The notes under the pieces were generated by a model. The model had not been told where the DNA came from and ran no database searches. It saw only the letters and a list, made by a program, of their open reading frames with translations. This document shows positions 38,759 to 47,878 of a stretch of 64,000 nucleotides of DNA, piece after piece (position 1 is the stretch's first letter; every line of letters starts with the position of its first letter). This DNA comes from Sedimenticola hydrogenitrophicus. GTDB taxonomy: Bacteria; Pseudomonadota; Gammaproteobacteria; Chromatiales; Chromatiaceae. A program made the position numbers and the translations under genes. The stretch is from contig NZ_JAQGEI010000021.1 of the NCBI RefSeq assembly GCF_029017505.1, positions 1-64,000 on the forward strand, in the 5' to 3' direction.

Positions 38759-41293
38759 ATGATTAACCGCAGAAAATTCCTGCTCTCCGCTACTGCGGCC
38801 ATCTCGGCGCCCCTGCTGCCGGCGGCGGCTGAGTCGGCGGAAAAAAGCCCTCCCATGACCGAAGGGGGGGTGGAATACTCCACCTTCAGCGGTGCCGAAC
38901 TGGAGGCAGTGCCCGGAATTTGTGGGGAGTGTCCCAGTCATTGCGCCATTATCGGCTATAGTGACGAGGGCCAACTGGTCAAGGTTGAGGGGAACCCCAG
39001 CTCCATCCGCAACCTGGGCCGGATCTGTTCCAAGGGCCAGGCCGGCATGACCAAGGTGTACGACCCTGATCGGCTGTTGCAGCCGATGCATCGAACCGGT
39101 AAGCGTGGTGAGGGGAAGTGGCAGACGATCTCTTGGGAGGCCGCAATCGAGCAGATCCGCGAGCGCCTGGCGCGTCTGCGTGATCAGGGAAAACCGGAAC
39201 GCTTCCTGTTCCAGCACGGCTGGATATCCAGCAGTGCCGAAAAGCTGATCGGCGGTATCTTCATGCCGGCCTTCGGCAGTGCCTCAATCCTGGATCAGCG
39301 ATGCAACAGCCTTAGCGCCAGGCGCGTCGCCCAGCAACTGACCTGGGGTGGGGCCCTCGATAGCCCGGATCTGGAACGTGCGCGTCTGGTGGTGAATTTT
39401 GGCAGCAATCTGCTGGAGGCCGATACCAATATGGTCGCACTGGCCAGGCGCTTGACCCTGTCGCAGGTTGATCGGCGCATGAAGATGGTTACCTTCGATG
39501 TGCGGTTGTCGAATACGGCGGCAAAATCGGATCAGTGGGTGCCGGTCAAACCGGGTACCGACCTGGCGGTGATACTGGCGATGTGTCATCAACTGGTCGC
39601 CGATGAGGGCTATCGGGGGGCGGGTGAGCGTTTCCTGGAGTTCTGCCAGGTGAGTGAGCAGGCCACCGCCACGGTGGAGGAGAAGATTGCACATCTGCGT
39701 GCGCATCTCGAGTCCTACACCCCCGAGTGGGCACAACAGGTCAGTGGTGTGGATGCGGAGTTGATTCGCCGGTTAAGCGCCGAGATTGTGGATTCCGGAC
39801 CGACCTGTTTCCTCAGTTCGCGCGGCGCCACTGCCCGTTACAATGGCGTGGAGACCGAGCGGGCACTGATGTTGCTGGCCGCCTTGAGCGGCAATATCAA
39901 TAACCCGGGGGGACGCTCCGAGGCGGTCCTGCCGGAGTGGCAGTTTCCGCAAGGCCCCGAAGACAGGCAACCGGCGCGGCGGCTGGGCTTCCTCGGCAAC
40001 GAGGAACGGGGTGCCAGGCTGCAGATGTTCGATGCCGGGGATAACGTGCTGAAACGGATCAAGGAGGTAGGGGAGCGGCCGGAACTCTACCTTTGGTATC
40101 ATCACAATCCGCTCTTCGCCAATGCCGATACCGGGGCGATGCGCAAGATTATGAAAGATGAGTCGCTGCTGCCCTTCACGGTCGCGGTAAGCTCCGTATA
40201 CGATGAGTCGGCCGCCCTGGCCGACCTGATCCTGCCGGACACCACACCGCTCGAGTGCTTCGGGATTGAACTGGGGATTTCGCCCAATCGGATCGCTGAA
40301 TACAGTCTGCGTCAGCCGATGGTCGCGCCACAGGGTGAGGCCAGGGATTTTGTCGATGTGTGCTGTGAACTGGGGGAAAAGCTGGGATTGAATATCGGTT
40401 TCAGCAGCCATGAGGCGTTTGTCGAGGCGGCCTGCAAGGAGACGCCCGTGGTCAAGCGCAAGGCGCGGGGATTTCGCGGTTTGACCAAGAGCGGCGTCTG
40501 GCATGACAAGAAACTCCAGCCGCAATTTAATGCTCACCAGGTGGAGGTGCCGGGTGATCTGCTGCAAGGTGAAACGGTGCTGTTCGATGAGGTGACCGGG
40601 GTTTACTGGGATTGGCGTCTGGCCGGCGTTACGGATCCCGCAGCGGCGGAACGCCAGGGTTATAGCGGCACCGCGGGTGCCGGCAGGGGGTATCTCGGAC
40701 AACGGATCGGTGACAAGGTCTATCGCGGTTTTGCCCCCGGCCAACTGGACAAGAGCGGGTATCTGGAACTCTACTCGCCAATCCTGGCGGCCGCGGGGCT
40801 GCCCGGACTCCCAAGCTATCAGGCGATTCCCTCGCACCAGCAGCTCGAACCGGGGCAGTTCATGCTCAGTACCTTCAAGGTCAATGTGCAGACAAGCAGC
40901 GCTACGGGCAATGCCGCCTGGCTGAGCGAGATTCATCACGACAGCGAGGTGTGGATCAATCCGCTGAGTGCGGCCGAACAGGGGGTGACAGAGGGCTCCA
41001 GGATCAGCCTGAGATCGGCGGTTGGTGAAGTGGAAGCGGTTGCCCGCCTGACCCAGGGGATTATGCCCGGTGCGATTGCCATTTCGATCCACTCGGGGCG
41101 CTGGGAAGGCGGACGCTATGCGAGCGACCAGCGGACGCCGCAAGCCATTGATGACCGGCATCATGATGCCTACAAGTGGTGGCAGGGCGTGGGGGTGCAT
41201 CCCAATGATCTGATCGCTGACAGCACCGAGCCGGTGGCGGGGCAACAGTGCTGGATGGATACGGTGGTCAGTCTCTCGGCAAAGTCCGGGTAA
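38759..41293 (+). CDS. Tat-exported molybdopterin oxidoreductase, catalytic subunit (Psr/Ttr/Srd-like, substrate unknown)
   Basis: 844 residues of the DMSO-reductase superfamily. MINRRKFLLSATAA is a Tat signal. A 4Fe-4S site is formed by Cys55, Cys58, Cys62 (CGECPSHC) and Cys90. Cys182, in LDQRCNSLSAR, occupies the place of the molybdenum ligand. The C-terminal dinucleotide-binding domain has the SATGNAAWLSEIH and VWINPLSAAEQG stretches. TGGAGG ribosome site before ATG 38759. Subunit order resembles ttrBCA and srdBCA, but the N-terminal cluster sequence fits no characterised reductase I can name, and it is shorter than TtrA. Selenate, tetrathionate, polysulfide, arsenate or another substrate are all possible. 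Confidence 0.88.
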   Translation: MINRRKFLLSATAAISAPLLPAAAESAEKSPPMTEGGVEYSTFSGAELEAVPGICGECPSHCAIIGYSDEGQLVKVEGNPSSIRNLGRICSKGQAGMTKVYDPDRLLQPMHRTGKRGEGKWQTISWEAAIEQIRERLARLRDQGKPERFLFQHGWISSSAEKLIGGIFMPAFGSASILDQRCNSLSARRVAQQLTWGGALDSPDLERARLVVNFGSNLLEADTNMVALARRLTLSQVDRRMKMVTFDVRLSNTAAKSDQWVPVKPGTDLAVILAMCHQLVADEGYRGAGERFLEFCQVSEQATATVEEKIAHLRAHLESYTPEWAQQVSGVDAELIRRLSAEIVDSGPTCFLSSRGATARYNGVETERALMLLAALSGNINNPGGRSEAVLPEWQFPQGPEDRQPARRLGFLGNEERGARLQMFDAGDNVLKRIKEVGERPELYLWYHHNPLFANADTGAMRKIMKDESLLPFTVAVSSVYDESAALADLILPDTTPLECFGIELGISPNRIAEYSLRQPMVAPQGEARDFVDVCCELGEKLGLNIGFSSHEAFVEAACKETPVVKRKARGFRGLTKSGVWHDKKLQPQFNAHQVEVPGDLLQGETVLFDEVTGVYWDWRLAGVTDPAAAERQGYSGTAGAGRGYLGQRIGDKVYRGFAPGQLDKSGYLELYSPILAAAGLPGLPSYQAIPSHQQLEPGQFMLSTFKVNVQTSSATGNAAWLSEIHHDSEVWINPLSAAEQGVTEGSRISLRSAVGEVEAVARLTQGIMPGAIAISIHSGRWEGGRYASDQRTPQAIDDRHHDAYKWWQGVGVHPNDLIADSTEPVAGQQCWMDTVVSLSAKSG

Positions 41294-41348
41294 CGACTGG
41301 CGGGCGGTGAGTCGGGAGTGAATTTCACCCATGCGGAGTCATGTGAAG

Positions 41349-41375
41349 ACCCGGTTGTCAGGGTGACAACCGGGT
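41349..41375. terminator. Terminator after the molybdoenzyme operon
   Basis: ACCCGGTTGTCA-GGG-TGACAACCGGGT, a perfect 12-bp stem followed by TTGTTT. It lies between the operon and the convergent GGDEF-EAL gene. Confidence 0.85.
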
Positions 41376-41420
41376 TTGTTTCCAGCTGTTGCCCCGTGCG
41401 CCGCCGCGCTTTGAAAATGG

Positions 41421-43667
41421 CTATCTCCTGATGATTCCGTCATGGGTGGTGGCGAATGCCGCCGCGTCGGCGTCGCTCAGGGGCGGGCTGAAGTAGTAGC
41501 CCTGCATGTAGTCGCAGGCAAGCGCGGAGAGGTAATCCGACTGGGTCTTGTTCTCCACCCCTTCGGCGATTACCTCAAGTCCCAGATTGTGCGCCAGGCC
41601 GATAGTGGCGGTGCAGATGGCCGCGTCATTGGGATCGGTCTCAATATCCATGACAAAGGCACGATCCAGCTTCAGCCGGTCGATCGGCAACAGCTTGAGG
41701 TAGGCGAGGGAGGAGTAGCCGGTACCGAAATCGTCAATCGAGAGCTTCACCCCCAGCGCCTTCAACTCCAGCAGTATCTCCACCGTGGCGACCGGATTCT
41801 CCATAGCCACGCTCTCGGTGATCTCCAGTTCCAATAGGCGCGGGTGGATGCCGGTCTGGGTCAGGATATCATCCACCTGATCAATGAGGGTCTCGTCCTT
41901 CAGTTGCCGCGCGGAGAGGTTGACCGAAACCGAGAGCTCCTGCATGCACTCGATTGTGTGCCAGGCGGCCAGGGTCATGCAGGCGGTTCTAAGGACCCAT
42001 TGGCCGATCGGCACGATCAGTCCGGTCTCCTCGGCCAGGGGAATGAACTTCATGGGCGCCACCAGCTCACCATCCGCTTTCTGCCAGCGCACCAGCGCCT
42101 CGAAGCCGATGATCCGGCCATTGCTTGCACGGATTTGCGGCTGGTAGTGGAGGACCAACTCTTTTCTCTCCAGCGCCAGGCGCAACTCACCCTCCAGCCG
42201 CAGCCGCGCTTCCGCCGATTGGGTCATCCGGGCATCAAAGAAACGGAAACAGTTGCGTCCGGCCGACTTCGCGGAATACATGGCGATGTCGGCGTTCTTC
42301 ATCAGGGTGACCCGCTCTCTGCCGTCATCGGGAAAGATGCTGATGCCCAGTGAGGCGGAAGGCACCACCTGATGCGGTCCGAGCTGCAGCGGCAACGACA
42401 GGGCCTGCAGTATTTCGCTGGCCAGGATGGCGGCCGTGGTACTCTCATCCAGATCGGTGATGGCAATGACAAACTCATCCCCCCCGGGCCGACCGACGAT
42501 GTCGTTGCCGCGCACGCATTGCAAAAGACGCTGGGCGATCTCGATCAGGAACTCATCACCCACGGCATGTCCGAGGGAGTCGTTGATCGCCTTGAAGTTG
42601 TCCATGTCGATAAAGATCAGGGCCAGCTGTTTGTGATGGCGCTGCATATCGGCCAGCGATTGATCCAGCCGCGCCTCCAGGGTGTAACGGTTGGCCAGGC
42701 CGGTGAGGGCATCTTCATGGGCCAGTTTCTCGATCGCCTCGGCTGCCCGTTTATGTTCCGTAACGTCACTGTAGATGGTGACGAAGCCACCGCCGGGGAT
42801 AGGGGCACCGCGGATCTCGATGGCGGTGCCGTCCGGTCGGGTGCGTTCCATCCGATGATGCGTGGGGTTCTGGGCCAGGTGGAGCATCTCAGCCACCTTG
42901 CTCTCCACGTCCACATCGCCATACTCACCGCGCTCCGCATTACTGCGTATAACCTCGCTGAAGTGGGGATGTTTGCTGGCAAAAGCCGGTGAAACATCGA
43001 GCATCTGCAATACTTCATCGTTATACAGGATCATGCGCAGGTCGGGTCCGAATACGGTGATACCGCCGGGCATGTTGTCCACCAGGGTCTGTAGCAGGGC
43101 ATTTTTGCTCTGCATCGCCTCTTCGGCACGCTTGCGGTCGGTTATGTCGGTATAGCTGGTGACAAAACCCACTACCTTGCCGTTCAGCAGCATCGGCTTG
43201 CCTTCCACCAGGTGCGTTCTGCCATTTGGCCGGGTGCGCTCAAAACGGTGCGGCAGGAACTTGAGTGCCAGGTCCCGCCGTGCCGCCACCAGCTCTTTCG
43301 GGTCGCCCGGTCCATACTCTCCCCGCTTGGCGGGGTACATGATCAGATCTTCGAACGGCACGCCGTCATAGAGGCTTTCCGGGGGCAGTTCCAGTACATC
43401 CGCCAGCACCGCATTCCAGCAGCGCAGGCGCAGTTGATCATCGAAAACCGAGATGCCCTGAGGCATATGATCGACAACGGATTGCAGGTAGTCGACCTGG
43501 TGCCGGGCGTTGGCCGTCCGGGCTTGTGGAATGGCCGCCGGGACGCTGTCGGCCGCGCTTGTTGCGGCGTTGTCCCGCAGCCCTTGAATATGTCGCTGCA
43601 ACTGGCGCAGGCGCCACAGGGCGGCAGCGAGGGCGACCAGTAAAACGAGCATGATTAATGTATTCAT
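41421..43667 (-). CDS. PAS-PAS-GGDEF-EAL cyclic-di-GMP protein
   Basis: 748 residues. An N-terminal membrane segment (about 1-18) is followed by two PAS domains, each with a VDHMPQGISVF or VDNMPGGITVF start. The GGDEF domain has an intact GGDEF (RPGGDEF) and the EAL domain has an intact EAL (GFEALVRW), ELEITES and DDFGTGYSSL. Both synthesis and breakdown of cyclic-di-GMP are therefore possible. It converges with the molybdoenzyme operon inside the tRNA-flanked segment, so a sensory link is possible but unproven. Confidence 0.92.
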   Translation of the reverse strand: MNTLIMLVLLVALAAALWRLRQLQRHIQGLRDNAATSAADSVPAAIPQARTANARHQVDYLQSVVDHMPQGISVFDDQLRLRCWNAVLADVLELPPESLYDGVPFEDLIMYPAKRGEYGPGDPKELVAARRDLALKFLPHRFERTRPNGRTHLVEGKPMLLNGKVVGFVTSYTDITDRKRAEEAMQSKNALLQTLVDNMPGGITVFGPDLRMILYNDEVLQMLDVSPAFASKHPHFSEVIRSNAERGEYGDVDVESKVAEMLHLAQNPTHHRMERTRPDGTAIEIRGAPIPGGGFVTIYSDVTEHKRAAEAIEKLAHEDALTGLANRYTLEARLDQSLADMQRHHKQLALIFIDMDNFKAINDSLGHAVGDEFLIEIAQRLLQCVRGNDIVGRPGGDEFVIAITDLDESTTAAILASEILQALSLPLQLGPHQVVPSASLGISIFPDDGRERVTLMKNADIAMYSAKSAGRNCFRFFDARMTQSAEARLRLEGELRLALERKELVLHYQPQIRASNGRIIGFEALVRWQKADGELVAPMKFIPLAEETGLIVPIGQWVLRTACMTLAAWHTIECMQELSVSVNLSARQLKDETLIDQVDDILTQTGIHPRLLELEITESVAMENPVATVEILLELKALGVKLSIDDFGTGYSSLAYLKLLPIDRLKLDRAFVMDIETDPNDAAICTATIGLAHNLGLEVIAEGVENKTQSDYLSALACDYMQGYYFSPPLSDADAAAFATTHDGIIRR

Positions 43668-43894
43668 TCGCCGTCACAAGCTGTCTCTGGTTATAAAGAG
43701 TCGCGCCATCCGCACACCATCGCGGGGTCACCCGCGAGCCGGTCGCTTCATTGCTCAAGTGTAGCGATAGTTTCACAAGAGGTAAAATCGTCCCCCAGCG
43801 GTGTCCCTTGTCGCTGTGGATCCGGGGCGTTTACCGGTGCGATCCGGGGTGTCCGGCAGGCGACGACGGAACTCCAGGATTTGCCATCAGTAAC

Positions 43895-43923
43895 TAGACA
43901 AATCCTGGCGGATACCTTACCAT
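43895..43923 (+). promoter_or_regulatory. Promoter of the second tRNA-Ala/tRNA-Glu operon
   Basis: -35 TAGACA (43895-43900), 17-bp spacer, -10 TACCAT (43918-43923), then a GCGCGCC discriminator. Weaker hexamers than copy 1 but the same spacing and discriminator. Confidence 0.65.
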
Positions 43924-43937
43924 GCGCGCCTTGTTAC

Positions 43938-44013
43938 GGGGCCATAGCTCAGCTGGGAGAGCGCTACACTGGCAGTGTAGAGGTCGGCGGTTCGATCCCG
44001 CCTGGCTCCACCA
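43938..44013 (+). tRNA. tRNA-Ala (GGC anticodon), copy 2
   Basis: 76 nt with encoded CCA. Anticodon stem CTACA/TGTAG fully paired, loop CTGGCAG. Differs from copy 1 only at position 42 (A here). Confidence 0.96.
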
Positions 44014-44080
44014 AACATTACAGGGCAGGAGGCCTGAGTGACTGTGACACCAGCACAGTCATGCAATGGAGATAGTCCAG

Positions 44081-44156
44081 GTCCCCTTCGTCTAGAGGCC
44101 TAGGACACCGCCCTTTCACGGCGGTAACAGGGGTTCGAACCCCCTAGGGGACGCCA
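44081..44156 (+). tRNA. tRNA-Glu (TTC anticodon), copy 2
   Basis: 76 nt with encoded CCA, apparently identical to copy 1. It follows tRNA-Ala by 67 bp. The spacer resembles that of copy 1 mainly in its last part (GTCATG-AATGGAGA-TCCA). Confidence 0.96.
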
Positions 44157-44159
44157 ATC

Positions 44160-44196
44160 AAAAAAGCCCGACCGGGTCACCGGTCGGGCTTTTTTT
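44160..44196 (+). terminator. Terminator of tRNA operon 2
   Basis: Stem GCCCGACCGG/CCGGTCGGGC around GTCA, with A6 before and T7 after. The stem sequence is closely related to that of tRNA operon 1. Confidence 0.92.
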
Positions 44197-44219
44197 GTCC
44201 AGGGAGCGGCCTTGCAAAT

Positions 44220-44295
44220 GGTGGATGCGCCTACCGGCTTATCCACCCTACGAAAAAAGTCGAACGCAGGGTGGATAAGCGTCAGCGCATCCACC
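44220..44295. repeat. Inverted GGTGGATGCGC repeat
   Basis: Arms 44220-44248 and 44267-44295 pair through GGTGGATGCGC/GCGCATCCACC and GCTTATCCACCCT/AGGGTGGATAAGC. Such GTGGATAAGC repeats occur between genes in many proteobacteria. No gene lies between tRNA-Glu and the araC-type gene. Confidence 0.7.
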
Positions 44296-44364
44296 AACTA
44301 ATGCCGTGGAGGTCACGCCGCCAGGGATGGCGGTGGCAGACAATGTCGGGAACATATTGTTGAG

Positions 44365-44395
44365 GAGCCAGGGCCGAGGGATGGCCGGGAGCGGC
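44365..44395. repeat. Terminator-linked dispersed repeat, partial copy
   Basis: GAGCCAGGGCCGAGGG then ATGGCCGGGAGCGGC matches the second half of the repeat at 54197-54244 (minus strand). A short first-half remnant, GTCCAGGGAGCGGCC, lies at 44197-44211 directly after the tRNA terminator. Confidence 0.55.
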
Positions 44396-44433
44396 TTTGG
44401 CGGGGGAGCGCCAGTCTTGAGAAATGACCGGTA

Positions 44434-45348
44434 TCACTGCATGCCGGCCACGCCCCGCTTATGGTACTCCCGCGGTGAGCAACCGAAAAAGTCACGGAAG
44501 CGTCGACTGAAGTGGCTGGGGTTGGTGAAACCCAGATCGTAGCAGACCCGGGTGACCGGCTCACCGCGCTTGAGTCTCCGGGATGCCAGCTTCAGGCGAA
44601 GCTGTTGCTGCAGTTCACTGGGAGAGCAGCCAGTTTGGGTCTTGAACTCGGCATACAACCGGCTGCGGCTCATACAGGCAACGCGCGAGAGTTGGTCGAT
44701 ATCGAGCGGTTCCGCAAGATGCTTTTCCAGGTGGTTCAGGGCCGCCGTGATGCCACTTGAATCCGGCGCATCACGGCAGTAGCTGAGCAGTAACTCGCGC
44801 TCCTGATGACGCAGCATCCGTATGATCAGCTCGGAGACGCCGAGATCCACCAGCACGTCACGGTCCGGGTGATTTTCGGTAAAACAGGAGACCAGGCGCG
44901 CCAACAGGTGCTGGGTGGCCGTGGTGTGGTGGGTGTGCAGTATGGTGCTGCTGTGTTGCCATCCCTCCAGCCCGGACTCGATCGGATTGAGATCGCTCAG
45001 GCGTTCGGAGATTTTTGCCACCTTCTCCTTGGAGATTTCTATCGTCAGGCAGGTGGTGGGGGATTGGGACGTGGCATCGGGAAAATCGATCTCGACATGT
45101 TCGCCGGGCGCCATCACGAAGGACTCATGGGGCAGGAAGATCTGCTCTCCCGGGTGATGGGCATCGTGCATGATCTTGCGACCCTGGATCATGCCGCAGT
45201 AGAGCAGCTGATCGGCATCCAGTCCCACGCGAGAGGCGGCCTGGTAAGTGTCATAGATGCTCAGCTCCGCCTCCGGACCCGCGAAACTGACGCGGTTTTC
45301 CACCAGCCTTTGTGGTTTTCTGAGTGCACTCAACTCCGCAGAACGCAT
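44434..45348 (-). CDS. AraC-family transcriptional regulator
   Basis: 304 residues. The N-terminal part is a cupin-like ligand region (HHPGEQIFLPHESFVMAPGEHVEIDFPDA). Two helix-turn-helix motifs at the C-terminus are typical of AraC (SRVACMSRSRLYAEFKTQTG and VCYDLGFTNPSHFSRRFRDF). ATG 45348 was chosen for its GAGGAG ribosome site; an upstream extension of about 80 codons is not credible. It is divergent from an aldehyde dehydrogenase gene, its likely target. Confidence 0.88.
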   Translation of the reverse strand: MRSAELSALRKPQRLVENRVSFAGPEAELSIYDTYQAASRVGLDADQLLYCGMIQGRKIMHDAHHPGEQIFLPHESFVMAPGEHVEIDFPDATSQSPTTCLTIEISKEKVAKISERLSDLNPIESGLEGWQHSSTILHTHHTTATQHLLARLVSCFTENHPDRDVLVDLGVSELIIRMLRHQERELLLSYCRDAPDSSGITAALNHLEKHLAEPLDIDQLSRVACMSRSRLYAEFKTQTGCSPSELQQQLRLKLASRRLKRGEPVTRVCYDLGFTNPSHFSRRFRDFFGCSPREYHKRGVAGMQ

Positions 45349-45548
45349 CTTCGGCTCCTCGCTCCTATCTGTTTTAAGGAATTTAATTAAACTTAAATTC
45401 AGAGGTCTTACGCCCCTTTTGTACCCGACAGCATGCGTTGGGATTGGATGCTGAGTCAAGTGATGTGGAATTTCAGTCAAGTTTTCCCTTTGGTGTGGAG
45501 TTAGCCTAAGCGTCCGAACTATTACTCGAAAACACCCTAGGAGGAAGT

Positions 45549-47069
45549 ATGATATTTGCACAACCTGGAAAAGAGGGCGCCGTTGTTTCATTTAAACCGC
45601 GGTATGAGAATTTTATTGGCGGGGCCTGGGTGCCACCGGTCAAAGGCGACTATTTCGATAACCTTACCCCCGTTACGGGCGAGAAATTCTGTGAGATTCC
45701 CCGTTCCGGCGTCGAGGATATTGAACTGGCGCTGGATGCCGCCCATGCCGCCAAGGCGGCCTGGGGCAAGACCTCGGTGACCGAACGCTCCAACCTGCTG
45801 CTGAAGATCGCCGACCGTATCGAGCAGAATCTTGAGATGTTGGCCGTTGCCGAGACCTGGGACAATGGCAAGGCGGTACGTGAAACCATGGCGGCTGATG
45901 TTCCTCTGTCCGCTGATCATTTCCGCTATTTTGCCGGTTGTATCCGTGCCCAGGAGGGGGGGATAAGTGAGATCGACAATGGCACGGTAGCCTATCATTT
46001 CCATGAGCCGCTGGGTGTGGTGGGGCAGATCATTCCCTGGAACTTCCCGCTGCTGATGGCAGCCTGGAAGGTCGCACCGGCACTGGCGGCAGGCAACTGC
46101 ATTGTCCTCAAACCGGCCGAGCAGACACCGGTATCGATCCTGAAACTGATCGAAGTGATCGAGGACCTGCTGCCTGCGGGCGTTCTGAACATTGTTAACG
46201 GTTACGGTCGCGAAGCGGGCCAGGCGCTGGCTAACAGCACCCGCATCGCCAAGCTCGCCTTCACGGGTTCGACACCGGTTGGTACACACCTCCTGAAATG
46301 CGCCGCCGAAAATCTCATCCCCTCCACGGTGGAACTGGGTGGCAAGTCCCCTAATATCTTCTTCAATGATGTGCTGGATCAGGAAGATGAATTCGTCAGC
46401 AAATGTATCGAGGGTGCGGTGTTGGCCTTCTTCAACCAGGGTGAGGTCTGCACCTGTCCCTCCCGTCTGATGATTCAGGAAGACATCTACGAGGAATTCA
46501 TCGCCAAGGTGATTGAGCGCTCCAAGCAAATCAAACGCGGCAATCCACTGGACAGCGACACCATGGTGGGTGCCCAGGCTTCCCAGCAGCAGTACGACAA
46601 GATCCTCAGCTATATGGAGATCGGCAAGAGCGAGGGTGCCGAGGTGCTGATCGGTGGCGGTATTGAGAATGTTGAAGAGGGCTTGGGTGATGGGTATTAC
46701 ATCCAGCCGACCCTGCTCAAGGGCTCCAACAAGATGCGCGTATTCCAGGAAGAGATCTTTGGTCCGGTAGTCTCGGTCACTACCTTCAAGGATGAGGCCG
46801 AGGCGCTGGCTATCGCCAACGACACTCAGTATGGCCTGGGTGCCGGCGTCTGGACGCGCGACATGAATACCTCCTATCGCATGGGTCGGGGTATAGAGGC
46901 CGGTCGTGTCTGGACCAACTGCTACCACCTCTATCCGGCTCATGCCGCCTTTGGTGGTTACAAGAAGTCCGGCATCGGCCGCGAGAATCACAAGATGATG
47001 TTGGATCATTATCAACAGACCAAAAACCTGCTGGTCAGCTACGATATCAACCCGCTGGGCTTCTTTTAG
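45549..47069 (+). CDS. NAD-dependent aldehyde dehydrogenase (ExaC/AldB type)
   Basis: 506 residues. NAD site GFTGSTPVG-type sequence ([10 protein letters not shown]), general base in ELGGKSPN and catalytic Cys in NQGEVCTC, as in the ExaC/AldB acetaldehyde dehydrogenase group. AGGAGGAAGT ribosome site. The divergent AraC gene suggests induction by an alcohol or aldehyde. First gene of a run of four co-directional genes, though a large stem-loop separates it from the next. Confidence 0.93.
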   Translation: MIFAQPGKEGAVVSFKPRYENFIGGAWVPPVKGDYFDNLTPVTGEKFCEIPRSGVEDIELALDAAHAAKAAWGKTSVTERSNLLLKIADRIEQNLEMLAVAETWDNGKAVRETMAADVPLSADHFRYFAGCIRAQEGGISEIDNGTVAYHFHEPLGVVGQIIPWNFPLLMAAWKVAPALAAGNCIVLKPAEQTPVSILKLIEVIEDLLPAGVLNIVNGYGREAGQALANSTRIAKLAFTGSTPVGTHLLKCAAENLIPSTVELGGKSPNIFFNDVLDQEDEFVSKCIEGAVLAFFNQGEVCTCPSRLMIQEDIYEEFIAKVIERSKQIKRGNPLDSDTMVGAQASQQQYDKILSYMEIGKSEGAEVLIGGGIENVEEGLGDGYYIQPTLLKGSNKMRVFQEEIFGPVVSVTTFKDEAEALAIANDTQYGLGAGVWTRDMNTSYRMGRGIEAGRVWTNCYHLYPAHAAFGGYKKSGIGRENHKMMLDHYQQTKNLLVSYDINPLGFF

Positions 47070-47092
47070 TCACTGATTAGTTCTAAACGATT

Positions 47093-47135
47093 CAGGGAGC
47101 GACCTGCCATTATCGCAATGGCTGGTCGCTTCCTG
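47093..47135 (+). other. 43-nt stem-loop between aldehyde dehydrogenase and PNPOx-like genes
   Basis: CAGGGAGCGACC-T-GCCATT-ATCGC-AATGGC-T-GGTCGCTTCCTG folds into a nearly perfect stem of about 18 pairs. There is no T-run, so it may be an mRNA-stabilising or processing element rather than a terminator. Confidence 0.65.
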
Positions 47136-47160
47136 ATGCCAGTTGAATAAGGAGGTTCAG

Positions 47161-47787
47161 ATGACTAAAAAGCAGGATCAACCATCTAGTGATATCGCAT
47201 TTACCCCGTCGGTCAAGGCAGTGCAGAAACGCAAGGGCTCGCGTGTGGAATTTCTCGAACAGGAGGCCGAAGGGGGCTGGGCCACAGCAATAACTCCAAG
47301 CCTGGCTGAGTTCATTTCACAAGTCAGGACATGCTATCTGGCTACAGCCACGGCGGAAGGCCAACCTTATGTGCAACACAGGGGTGGAGCGCCGGGCTTT
47401 CTGCAAGTGCTGGACCCCCATACCCTGGGCTTCGCCGATTTCAGGGGGAACCGGCAATACGTGACCACCGGCAACCTCGACGAAAATCCCCGCGCTTTTC
47501 TCTTTCTGATTGACTATATCCGAAGCCGCCGCGTGAAGCTTTGGGGCACCGCCCGTGTGGTGGAGAACGATCCGGAGCTCAGCGATCGTCTTCTGTTAAA
47601 AAACTACCCCGCCGATGCGGAGCAGGTGATCCTGTTCACGGTAAAGGCGTGGGATGTCAACTGTCCCAGACATATCCCTACCATGGTCCCTATGGAAGAG
47701 GTATCCAAGCTATGCAAGCGGTTTGAGACACGGATCGAGGAACTGGAGCGTGAAAATGCCTCGCTCAAGGAGGGCACGACCAACTGA
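47161..47787 (+). CDS. Pyridoxamine-5'-phosphate-oxidase-like flavin-binding protein
   Basis: 208 residues of the PNPOx-like split-barrel family. The core has TCYLATATAEGQPYVQHRGG, LGFADFRGNRQYVTTGNL, and VKLWGTARVV, which form the FMN-binding barrel. A C-terminal coiled coil (RFETRIEELERENASLKE) could mediate pairing. AAGGAGG ribosome site before ATG 47161. Specific substrate unknown. Often found beside flavin- or aldehyde-related oxidoreductases; here it precedes a double flavodoxin-fold protein. Confidence 0.82.
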   Translation: MTKKQDQPSSDIAFTPSVKAVQKRKGSRVEFLEQEAEGGWATAITPSLAEFISQVRTCYLATATAEGQPYVQHRGGAPGFLQVLDPHTLGFADFRGNRQYVTTGNLDENPRAFLFLIDYIRSRRVKLWGTARVVENDPELSDRLLLKNYPADAEQVILFTVKAWDVNCPRHIPTMVPMEEVSKLCKRFETRIEELERENASLKEGTTN

Positions 47788-47878
47788 CCCAGTGGTTTCA
47801 GAAAAATAGGATTGATTTTCCAAGCCTGATCAAACAAAAAAATATCAGGTGGATCAAGGGATACACAAGGAGCGTTAG

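Noticed and set aside
38759-41293. Naming the molybdoenzyme TtrA, SrdA, PsrA or ArrA
   Set aside because: Gene order favours Ttr/Srd, but the cluster motif CGECPSHC and the length do not match a characterised member well enough to fix the substrate.
44100-44297. Small minus-strand frame over tRNA-Glu copy 2 and the inverted repeat
   Set aside because: It is generated by the tRNA and repeat sequences and has no ribosome site or family match.
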